From NCBI RefSeq assembly GCF_000802385.1, contig NZ_JTDN01000001.1:1247501-1311500 (forward strand): a stretch of DNA of 64,000 nt, written 5' to 3'. Every line of letters begins with the position of its first letter. Within the stretch, counting starts at the first letter, position 1. The notes beneath the pieces were generated by a model, which saw only the letters and a list, made by a program, of their open reading frames with translations, ran no database searches and was not told the DNA's origin. Positions 54,003 through 61,474 of this stretch are shown piece after piece. The translations under genes were made by a program, and so were the position numbers. This DNA is from Croceibacterium mercuriale (lineage in GTDB: Bacteria; Pseudomonadota; Alphaproteobacteria; Sphingomonadales; Sphingomonadaceae).

Positions 54003-54370
54003 CAGTCGATACAGATCCCGCCGGTCGCCCGGCCATCTTCCACCTTGGCGAAGCAGCCGAACGGCCGGTCATCCGCCTGGCACTGCCCGCTGACCTGTGT
54101 GCCACCCTGTTGCGCTGCCTCGGTGATGCAGTCGCCCGCGCACTGGTCGCCATCGGTGCAGGTCTTTCCCGCATCGGCGAAGGGCTGCACGCACAGCTCC
54201 GCCTGCATGCGCCCGCGCCGCTGCACCAGGCCGCCGCCCGCACGGCAGGCCGCTGCCGCGCTGACGGCCATGGTGGAGTTCGGGCCGACCGGAGTCGGCT
54301 CTTCCTGCGATACGGGGGCGCACGCGGCCAGGACCGCGAGGCCCGCCACGATGAGGCTGTGGCGCAGCAT
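54002..54370 (-). CDS. Small cysteine-rich lipoprotein in polyamine operon
   Basis: From ATG 54370 the protein has 122 residues. A lipoprotein signal MLRHSLIVAGLAVLAAC puts the lipid-modified Cys at residue 17. The mature part has eight further cysteines (ACRAGGG, LCVQPF, TCTDGDQCAGDC, QCQADD, FGCFAK, GICID), an even number that could make four disulfides. No known domain is recognised. Its ATG overlaps the stop of the carboxynorspermidine synthase by one base (TGATG), and nspC overlaps its own stop the same way, so all three are translationally coupled. The frame remains open upstream but only inside the previous gene. Confidence 0.75.
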   Translation of the reverse strand: MLRHSLIVAGLAVLAACAPVSQEEPTPVGPNSTMAVSAAAACRAGGGLVQRRGRMQAELCVQPFADAGKTCTDGDQCAGDCITEAAQQGGTQVSGQCQADDRPFGCFAKVEDGRATGGICID

Positions 54371-55581
54371 CAGAACTCCACCGGGCCGGCCAGCTGTTCC
54401 ACGGTCCAGGGCAGGCCCTGGCTGTTCAGCATGTCCATGAACGGATCGGGATCGAACTCCTCGATGTTGAACACGCCATCGCCCTGCCATGCGCCGGTCA
54501 GCACCATCGCGCTGCCGATCATCGCCGGCACGCCGGTGGTGTAGCTGACCGCCTGGTTGCCGGTCTCGGCAAAGGCGTCCTCATGGTCACAGATGTTCTT
54601 GATGTAGAAGGTCTGCTCGCCGGAGCCGTCCAGCGCCTCGCCGGTGGCAATCACGCCGATATTGGTCTTGCCCTTGGTCGTGGACCCCAGGCTGGAAGGC
54701 TCCGGCAGCACGGCCTTCAGGAACTGGAGCGGCACGATCGGACGCCCTTCGTACATGACTGGATCGATCCGCGTCATGCCGACATTCTGCAGAACCGTCA
54801 GATGCTTGATGTACTCGTCCCCGAAGGTCATCCAGAACCGCGCGCGCTCCAGCTCCGGCACGAACCTGGCGAGGCTTTCCAGCTCCTCATGGTACATCAG
54901 GTACATGTTCCTGGGGCCCACGCCCTCGAAATCGAAGCCCTGCTTCACGCTCATCGCAGGCGTCTCGACCCACTGGCCGTTCTCCCAGTGGCGGGCCGGC
55001 GCGGTCACTTCGCGGATGTTGATTTCGGGATTGAAGTTGGTGGCGAAGCTCTGGCCGTGGTCGCCACCGTTGCAGTCCAGGATGTCCAGCCGGCGGATGG
55101 TCTTCAGCTTGTGCTTCTTCAGCCACATGGTGAACACGCTGGTGACGCCGGGGTCGAACCCGCTGCCCAGCAGCGCCATGATCGCGGCATCCTTGAAGCG
55201 GTCGTGATAGGCCCACTGCCAGTGATATTCGAACTTGGCCTGATCCTTGGGCTCGTAATTGGCCGTGTCCAGGTAATCGACGCCCGCTTCCAGGCAGGCA
55301 TCCATGATCGGCAGGTCCTGGTACGGGAGCGCCAGATTGACGACCAGCTTCGGCTGCACGCGGCGGATCAGATTGACCATCGCCGGCACTTCTTCCGCAT
55401 CGATCTCGTACGTGGCGACATTCTGCCCTGTGCGTTCCTGCACGCTGGCAGCGATGGCATCACACTTGGACTTCGTGCGGCTGGCCAGATGGATGTCGCC
55501 GAAGATGGCCGGGTTCATCGCCATCTTGTGGACCGCGACCGAACTCACCCCACCCGCGCCGATCACCAGGATAGTGGACAT
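54370..55581 (-). CDS. Carboxynorspermidine synthase (saccharopine dehydrogenase family)
   Basis: ATG 55581 has GGGAG five bases before it and gives 403 residues starting MSTILVIGAGGVSSVAVHKM, an NAD(P)-binding Rossmann loop. ALPYQDLPIMDACLEAGVDYLDTANYEP, LLGSGFDPGVTSVF and LDCNGGDHGQSFATNFNPEINIREV match carboxynorspermidine dehydrogenase. It reductively condenses aspartate semialdehyde with a diamine to carboxy(nor)spermidine, the substrate of NspC encoded in the same operon. First gene of the coupled trio. Confidence 0.93.
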   Translation of the reverse strand: MSTILVIGAGGVSSVAVHKMAMNPAIFGDIHLASRTKSKCDAIAASVQERTGQNVATYEIDAEEVPAMVNLIRRVQPKLVVNLALPYQDLPIMDACLEAGVDYLDTANYEPKDQAKFEYHWQWAYHDRFKDAAIMALLGSGFDPGVTSVFTMWLKKHKLKTIRRLDILDCNGGDHGQSFATNFNPEINIREVTAPARHWENGQWVETPAMSVKQGFDFEGVGPRNMYLMYHEELESLARFVPELERARFWMTFGDEYIKHLTVLQNVGMTRIDPVMYEGRPIVPLQFLKAVLPEPSSLGSTTKGKTNIGVIATGEALDGSGEQTFYIKNICDHEDAFAETGNQAVSYTTGVPAMIGSAMVLTGAWQGDGVFNIEEFDPDPFMDMLNSQGLPWTVEQLAGPVEF

Positions 55582-55690
55582 GGAAACTCCCATCTCGAAA
55601 ATGCATGTTCACGCGCCTAACGCTTGTGCCGGGTTGCCGGTGCCAGCGCGCTGATGGCGCCCGTTTAGGGAAAAGCGCAGGAGGAGCAAG

Positions 55691-56662
55691 ATGAGTGTCG
55701 CGCCGGTCAGAACTCCGACACGGGACGGCGTGCTGCGCGCGGCACGCAAGATCGCGGCGATCCTGCCGCCCACCCCGCTGCTGCCCGTCACCATCCATGG
55801 CCATCAGGTCTGGGCCAAGGCGGAATGCCTTCAGCCGATCGGCGTGTTCAAGATCCGCGGTGCGTGGCATCGCCTGTCCGACCTGAGCGAGGAGGAACGC
55901 GCGCGCGGCGTCGTGGGCGTGTCCAGCGGCAACCATGCGCAGGGCGTCGCCTGGGCGGCCCGGCGACTGGGCATGCAGGCGGCGATCGTCATGCCGGCCG
56001 ATGCGCCACGGGTGAAGCTGGCCCGCGTGGCGGAGCTTGGCGCCGAGGTCGTCACCTATGACCGCGCATCCCAGGATCGGGACACCATCTCGCAGGCACT
56101 GGCGGCGAAGCGGGGCGCAACGCTGGTCCATGCCTTCGGCGATCCCTGGGTGATCGAAGGTCAGGGCAGCGCCGGCGTGGAACTCGACGCGCAGATGGCG
56201 GCGCTGGCCGGCGGCGCACCGACCCGGATCATCACGCCCAGCGGCGGTGGCGGTCTGGCGGCAGGATTGGCACTGGCCTGTCCGGCGGCGGAGATCGTGG
56301 CGGTGGAGCCGGCCGGCTGGGACGATGTCGGGCGCAGCCTTGCGACTGGCACGATCCAGCGTGTCGCTGCGGATGCGCCGCAGACCGCCTGCGATGCGCT
56401 GCAAACGCCGGCGACCTGGCCGGTCAACTTTGCCGTGCTGCATGGCCGGGTGAGTGCCGTGACGGTCAGCGAGGAAGAGGTGCGCACCGCACAGCGGTTC
56501 GCCTTCGCGGAGTTGCGACTGGTGCTGGAACCCGGCGGTGCCGTCGCGCTGGCCGCGGCGCTGGCCGGCCGGGTGCCGCTGGACGGCCACACTGCCCTGA
56601 TCCTGTCAGGCGGCAACACCGATGCAGTCAGCTTCGCGCAGGTCCTGACTGATGGAGAGTGA
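55691..56662 (+). CDS. PLP-dependent threonine/serine dehydratase
   Basis: The 323-residue protein has AGGAGGAGC before its ATG. Lys54 in GVFKIRGAWH binds PLP, SGNHAQGVAWAARRLG follows, the phosphate loop is PSGGGGLAAG (near 181) and LILSGGN is near the end. This is the catabolic-type threonine dehydratase fold without a C-terminal ACT regulatory domain, so it is probably not the feedback-controlled IlvA. It could also be a serine racemase. It is divergent from the polyamine operon by about 110 bases and converges on otsA with 6 bases between stops. Confidence 0.92.
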   Translation: MSVAPVRTPTRDGVLRAARKIAAILPPTPLLPVTIHGHQVWAKAECLQPIGVFKIRGAWHRLSDLSEEERARGVVGVSSGNHAQGVAWAARRLGMQAAIVMPADAPRVKLARVAELGAEVVTYDRASQDRDTISQALAAKRGATLVHAFGDPWVIEGQGSAGVELDAQMAALAGGAPTRIITPSGGGGLAAGLALACPAAEIVAVEPAGWDDVGRSLATGTIQRVAADAPQTACDALQTPATWPVNFAVLHGRVSAVTVSEEEVRTAQRFAFAELRLVLEPGGAVALAAALAGRVPLDGHTALILSGGNTDAVSFAQVLTDGE

Positions 56663-56668
56663 CGAGGA

Positions 56669-58066
56669 TCAGCCTACGGCAGGTTCAGTCGTCCCTTCCA
56701 GGTCGGTGATGAAATTGTCGGTCCAGCGCAGCACATTGTCATCGCGGACGGTGACGATCAGCTGTTCCCATCTGGCCTTGCGCTCCGCCAGTGACATGTC
56801 GAGCGCCAGACGGATATTGTGCGCCACATCGTCGGGACTGTACGGGTTGACCAGCAGCGCCTCGCCCATCTGCAACGCCGCACCGGCAAAGCGGGACAGC
56901 ACCAGCACACCCGGATCTTCCGGATCCTGCGCGGCGACATATTCCTTCGCCACCAGGTTCATGCCGTCACGCAGGGGCGTCACCAGCCCGATCTTGGCGG
57001 CGCGGTAGAACCCGAACAGCTCCGCCATGCTGTAACCACGGTTGACGTAGCGGATGGGCACCAGGTCGACATCGCTGCGCGCACCGTTGATCTGCCCGGT
57101 CTTCTGTTCAAGCATCGTGCGGATCTTCTGGTAGGATCCGATATCTTCCCGGCTCGGCGGCGCGATCTGGATGAACAGCAGGTCCTTCACCCGGTCAGGG
57201 TAGGTGTCGAAGAACCGGCCGATCCCGTCCATCCGCTCCGGCAGGCCCTTGGAATAATCCAGCCGGTCCACGCCGATCATCGCTGTCCGGGTGCGGGAAC
57301 TGTCGCACAGGCGGCGGTAGGCGGTCTTGGCCGCGATGGTCTGCCCTTGCGCGACGAAGTGGTCGTAGTCGACTCCGATGGGGTAGGCCTTGGCCACTGT
57401 CTTCCGCCCGTCCAGCTCCACCACGCAATCTTCGTGGTCGACGGTCGCGCCCAGCTCCCGCTCGCAATAATGCAGGAAGCTTTCCAGCCATTCCGTGGTC
57501 TGGAAACCGATCAGGTCATAATGCAGCATCGCCCGGACCAGCCGCTGGTGGAACGGCAGGGAGACGAACAGGCGGGTTGGCGGCCAGGGGATATGCAGGA
57601 AGAAACCGATCCGGTTCTTCACCCCGCGCGACCGCAGCCGCTCCCCCAGCGGCATCAGGTGGTAATCATGCACCCACACCGTGTCTTCGGGCTCGATCAG
57701 CGGCAGCACGCTCTGGGCGAAGCGCTCGTTTACCCGCTCGTAGCCCCGGCCGAATTCCTGTTCGTATTCGGTCAGGTCGATGCGGTAATGGAACAGCGGC
57801 CACAGCGTCGAATTGGCGTAGCCGTTATAGTACTCCTCGACATCCGCCTGCTCCAGATCGATCGTGGCGGTGGTGACGCCTTCCGACCGCTGCACGTTGA
57901 TGTTGCCGGTGAAGGTGTCCGTCTCCTGGCCGGACCAGCCGAACCAGATGCCACCGTTCTGCTTAAGCGCAGAATTCAGCGCGCCGGCCAGTCCGCCCTG
58001 CGCCCCGGCCGCCCCCCGTGCCTTGGGGACTGCGACGCGGTTCGAAATGACGACAAGACGGCTCAA
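56669..58066 (-). CDS. otsA: Alpha,alpha-trehalose-phosphate synthase (GT20)
   Basis: TTG 58066 overlaps the GH15 stop by 4 bases (TTGA) and gives 465 residues starting MSRLVVISNRV, exactly the OtsA N-terminus; the frame is open further upstream only inside the GH15 gene. GGLAGALNSAL, WVHDYHLMPLGERLR, GFFLHIPWPP, IGVDRLDYSKGLPERM and TPLRDGMNLVAKEY are GT20 motifs. It joins UDP-glucose and glucose-6-phosphate to trehalose-6-phosphate. In transcription order the operon is otsB, GH15, otsA. Confidence 0.96.
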   Translation of the reverse strand: MSRLVVISNRVAVPKARGAAGAQGGLAGALNSALKQNGGIWFGWSGQETDTFTGNINVQRSEGVTTATIDLEQADVEEYYNGYANSTLWPLFHYRIDLTEYEQEFGRGYERVNERFAQSVLPLIEPEDTVWVHDYHLMPLGERLRSRGVKNRIGFFLHIPWPPTRLFVSLPFHQRLVRAMLHYDLIGFQTTEWLESFLHYCERELGATVDHEDCVVELDGRKTVAKAYPIGVDYDHFVAQGQTIAAKTAYRRLCDSSRTRTAMIGVDRLDYSKGLPERMDGIGRFFDTYPDRVKDLLFIQIAPPSREDIGSYQKIRTMLEQKTGQINGARSDVDLVPIRYVNRGYSMAELFGFYRAAKIGLVTPLRDGMNLVAKEYVAAQDPEDPGVLVLSRFAGAALQMGEALLVNPYSPDDVAHNIRLALDMSLAERKARWEQLIVTVRDDNVLRWTDNFITDLEGTTEPAVG

Positions 58067-59868
58067 CGGACAGTGTTCCAGTTCTTTGATAACAGACCAG
58101 CACAATTGATCACTCCGACCAGCGAATAGGTCTGCGGGAAGTTCCCCCACAGCTCCCCGGTCACGAAGTCCATATCTTCGGACAGCAGCCCCGACCTGGT
58201 GCGATGACCCAGCATGGCGACGAACAGCTCCCGCGCCTCCTGGTGCCGACCCATCCGCGCCAGCGCATCGATCAGCCAGAAGGTACAGATGTTGAAGGCA
58301 GTCTCGGGCGGGCCGAAATCGTCCTCCTTCTGGTACCGCAGCATGTGCTCGCCCCGGCGCAGGTCGCGCTCCACCGCGTCGATCGTGCTGGCGAAGCGCG
58401 GATCGTCCGGTTCCAGGAAGCGCAGCTCCAGCATCTGCAGCAGGCTGGCGTCCAGGTACTCGCTCTCGAAGCTGGCCTTGTAGAAACCATCCCGCTCGTC
58501 CGTGTCGGGAACCCAGGCATCGCGGTCGATCCGCGCACGGACGGCATCCGCCCGGTCATGCCAGAACCCGGCTCGATCCGGCTTGCCCAGCCGCTCCGCC
58601 ACATTGCGCAGGCGATCACAGGCGGCCCAGCACATCACGGCGGAGTAGGTGTGAACCTCCTCCCGGGTGCGGAACTCCCACAGGCCGGCATCGGGCTGGT
58701 CATGCATCCGCCACGCCATCTCGCCCACCTGCTCCAGCCGGGCAAAGTCGCGCTCGTCCGCCATGCGCAGCAATCGCCGGTCGAAGAACGCCTGCACCGT
58801 GGGCAGCACGATCTGGCCGTAGCAATCGTGCTGCACCTGCCGGAAGGCGGCATTGCCGATCCGCACCGGCCCCATCCCACGATAGCCCGACAGGTCCGGC
58901 GCGATGCTCTCCGTCAGCTCGGCCGCGCCCATCACCGAATACAGCGGCTGGATCCGCCCGCCCTGCGCATCGTCCACGATGTTGCGCAGATAGCCGAGAT
59001 ACTTCTCCAGCACGTCCAGCGCGCCCAGCCGGTTAAGCGCTTGCACCGTGTAGTAGGAATCGCGGATCCAGCAGAACCGGTAGTCCCAGTTGCGCTGCGA
59101 TCCCGGTGCCTCCGGGATGGAGGTGGTCAGCGCGGCGACGATCGCGCCGGTCTCCTCGTGCTGGCACAGCTTCAGCGTGATGGCACAGCGGATGACCTCG
59201 TCCTGCCATTCGAGCGGGGTGGCCAGCCCGCGCACCCACAGGCGCCAGTACTTGCGCGTCAGTTCTTCCATGTTGCGCAACTCGGCGCGCAGATTGCCGA
59301 CGAACGGCTCGTCAGGCCCCAGGAAGAAGTGCTGGTCGCTTTCCACGCGGTACGTCTTGCCCGCCAGTACATAGCCAATCGGCGCGTCGGTCGACAGCCG
59401 CATGGCCTCGTCACCCAGCAGATACCGGATATGATTGCTGCCATTGGTGGTGCGTGGTTCTGCCGACCCGTGGCTGTGCAGCGGCGCCAGCTTGATCTTC
59501 AACCGCGGCACGCCCGCGACCGGCCGCACGATGCGGGTGAAGGCGACCGGGCGATACATGCGCCCGGACCGTTCGAACCGCGGGCAAAAGTCGGTGATCT
59601 CTACCGCGCTGCCATCCGCCGCCTCCAGCCGGGTGACCAGGATGGGGGTGTTGCGCTCGTAGCTCTGGCTGGCGCGCACCTGCCCTTCCAGCTCGAACCG
59701 CCAGACGCCCTGGTCCGGCCTGTCGCCGTGCAGCAGCGCGCAGAACACCGGGTCGCCGTCGACGCGCGGAATGCAGCCCCATACCAGGCCGGCCCGCTCG
59801 TCGATCATGCCGGACACCTGGCAATTGCCGACCGGCCATAATTCAAGGTTCGCGCCGCTGTCGCTCAC
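58063..59868 (-). CDS. Glycoside hydrolase family 15 protein (glucoamylase/trehalase-like)
   Basis: The 601-residue protein has the GH15 layout: an N-terminal beta-sandwich (GLVWGCIPRVDGDPVFCALLHG) and an alpha/alpha barrel with NWDYRFCWIRDSYYTVQAL, the conserved LPTVQAFFDRRLL, and the C-terminal SEDMDFVTGELWGNFPQTYSLVGVINCA. No signal peptide, so it is cytoplasmic. GH15 enzymes release glucose from alpha-glucans or, in some actinobacteria and others, from trehalose. Being encoded between otsB and otsA with 4-base overlaps on both sides, it probably hydrolyses trehalose or a related glucan. Confidence 0.92.
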   Translation of the reverse strand: MSDSGANLELWPVGNCQVSGMIDERAGLVWGCIPRVDGDPVFCALLHGDRPDQGVWRFELEGQVRASQSYERNTPILVTRLEAADGSAVEITDFCPRFERSGRMYRPVAFTRIVRPVAGVPRLKIKLAPLHSHGSAEPRTTNGSNHIRYLLGDEAMRLSTDAPIGYVLAGKTYRVESDQHFFLGPDEPFVGNLRAELRNMEELTRKYWRLWVRGLATPLEWQDEVIRCAITLKLCQHEETGAIVAALTTSIPEAPGSQRNWDYRFCWIRDSYYTVQALNRLGALDVLEKYLGYLRNIVDDAQGGRIQPLYSVMGAAELTESIAPDLSGYRGMGPVRIGNAAFRQVQHDCYGQIVLPTVQAFFDRRLLRMADERDFARLEQVGEMAWRMHDQPDAGLWEFRTREEVHTYSAVMCWAACDRLRNVAERLGKPDRAGFWHDRADAVRARIDRDAWVPDTDERDGFYKASFESEYLDASLLQMLELRFLEPDDPRFASTIDAVERDLRRGEHMLRYQKEDDFGPPETAFNICTFWLIDALARMGRHQEARELFVAMLGHRTRSGLLSEDMDFVTGELWGNFPQTYSLVGVINCAGLLSKNWNTVR

Positions 59869-60608
59869 AGGCCGAGCCAGTCGTGCACGGCGGCCGCATC
59901 GGGCAACTGGTAGCGGGCCCGGGTCGGGGTGCGATCGCCGACCAGGATGCCGAAGCCGCCCAGTTCATCCGCGGCGCGGAAGCCATCCTCGTCGGTGACG
60001 TCGTCGCCAACGAAGATCGGCATGGCCCCGGCGAACGGCGCCACCTGCATGAAGGCGCGCACCGCCCCTTCCTTGCTGACGCCGGGCCGCACCAGCTCGA
60101 TCACGCTCTTGCCGCGCTTAACCTCCAGCTGGTGCCGGCCGGCCAGATCCTGCGCAAAGGCGAGGCCCGCCGGCTCAAGCGAAGGATCGCTGCGGTAATG
60201 CAGTGCGGCGCCATGGGGCTTCTGCTCCAGCGCGAAGCCACCGGCGGCGGCGAAATCGCGCAAGGCCTGCGTCGCATCGTCCGGCAAGGGCGCCGGCACT
60301 TCGCCCAGCAGCGATCCGTCGGCCAGTTCGCGCGCGATGCCGTGCGATCCGGCACGCGCCACGCGCAAGGAGCCGAGATGCCGCTGCAGGTCCGGGATCG
60401 CCCGCCCGCTGACAAGCGCCACGCGGTGATCCAGGCGCTCGCTCAGCGTGGCAAGATCGTCGGCCAGAGTCGTGCCCACGCTGATGCTGTCGGGCGTTGG
60501 CGCCAGGTCGACCAGCGTGCCGTCGAAATCCAGGAACAGCGCGAACGGCCCTTCCTGGCTCAGGTCAGGCAGGCGGGGCGGCGGCGGCAGGGTGGCATGT
60601 TCGAACAT
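59865..60608 (-). CDS. otsB: Trehalose-6-phosphate phosphatase
   Basis: The 247-residue HAD-type enzyme has the nucleophile and general acid in FLDFDGTLVD (Asp27, Asp29), then VALVSGRAIPDLQ, AGSHGIARE, ELVRPGVSKEGAVRAFM and IFVGDDVTDEDGFRA. It dephosphorylates trehalose-6-phosphate to trehalose. First gene of the operon; its stop overlaps the GH15 start (ATGA). Trehalose serves as osmoprotectant; no regulator site was recognised in the 110 bases to the divergent regulator gene. Confidence 0.96.
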   Translation of the reverse strand: MFEHATLPPPPRLPDLSQEGPFALFLDFDGTLVDLAPTPDSISVGTTLADDLATLSERLDHRVALVSGRAIPDLQRHLGSLRVARAGSHGIARELADGSLLGEVPAPLPDDATQALRDFAAAGGFALEQKPHGAALHYRSDPSLEPAGLAFAQDLAGRHQLEVKRGKSVIELVRPGVSKEGAVRAFMQVAPFAGAMPIFVGDDVTDEDGFRAADELGGFGILVGDRTPTRARYQLPDAAAVHDWLGL

Positions 60609-60721
60609 AATGATTGTGTAGACACGCTTGGCCCGGGGTCAACCGCAGCGCCGCAGGGGTGGCGTCACAGACCGGTCACACCACTGCTGCAACGAAGCCA
60701 CGATCCAGCGACGGGGCACCC

Positions 60722-61396
60722 ATGGGCAGACAGGTCAGCATCTTCAGCACAGATACCGCAAGCGCGGGCTATCCGCCCTTCGCGCACGGGGAAACGACCT
60801 ACCGCTTCCACGCGCTCGGCTCGACCGCGCCGGCCGGGCTGATCGACGGCACGGTATGGCTGTTCGTCGACTGGCTGCTGCCCGACCTGTCCGGCCTGGA
60901 ACTGTGCCGGCGATTGCGGGCCGATCCGCGCCTGCAGACGGCGCATGTCACGATGCTGCTGGAAGAGGACAGCCTGGAGGACCGGCGTCGCGCGCTGGCG
61001 GCGGGGGCGGACGATTACGCCGTGGGACCGCTGGGCCGTCAGGCCATGCTGGACCGGGTGCTCGCGCTCCAGACCGGGCCGGCGGCGATCCCGCAGCAGC
61101 AGCTCAGCCTGGGCGACCTGCAGATCAACGTCGCCGGGCAGCAGGCCACCTGGCAGGGCCGGCTGATCCCGTTGCGACCGAACGAGTTCCGCGTCCTGCG
61201 CTTCATGGTCGAACACCCGAACCGTGTTCTCGCGCGGGAGGAACTGGTGACCGCACTGGGCAAGGCCGGGGACCCCGATTACCTGCGCACCGTCGATGTC
61301 TGGATCAAGCGCCTGCGGTTCGGTCTGAAGGTCGCCGGCGCGCAAAGCCTGCTGCGCACCGTCCACGGCCGCGGCTACGTGCTCGACCTGATCTGA
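60722..61396 (+). CDS. OmpR-family response regulator with degenerate receiver
   Basis: From ATG 60722 the protein has 224 residues; the open frame extends to 60614 without family features. In the receiver the phospho-Asp position is kept (Asp50 in LFVDWLLPDLSG), but the N-terminal acidic pair is absent (VSIFSTDTASAGY), the Thr/Ser switch is Leu (MLLEEDS) and the conserved Lys is Gly (DDYAVGPLG). The winged helix is intact (LRPNEFRVLRFMVEHPN, VDVWIKRLR, LRTVHGRGYVLDLI). It is thus probably an atypical, phosphorylation-independent regulator. No kinase is adjacent. It is divergent from the trehalose operon. Confidence 0.85.
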   Translation: MGRQVSIFSTDTASAGYPPFAHGETTYRFHALGSTAPAGLIDGTVWLFVDWLLPDLSGLELCRRLRADPRLQTAHVTMLLEEDSLEDRRRALAAGADDYAVGPLGRQAMLDRVLALQTGPAAIPQQQLSLGDLQINVAGQQATWQGRLIPLRPNEFRVLRFMVEHPNRVLAREELVTALGKAGDPDYLRTVDVWIKRLRFGLKVAGAQSLLRTVHGRGYVLDLI

Positions 61397-61445
61397 CGAA
61401 CAGCCGCACCCGGCTCATGCAGAGCGCGGCGCGGCCGGGACAGTC

Positions 61446-61469
61446 GGCATGCCGGTCACCCGGCATGCC
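61446..61469. terminator. Perfect 10-bp hairpin between convergent genes
   Basis: GGCATGCCGG, loop TCAC, CCGGCATGCC between the regulator and the TonB receptor stops. It can act on both strands; there is no T-run on either side. Confidence 0.6.
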
Positions 61470-61474
61470 TGACA

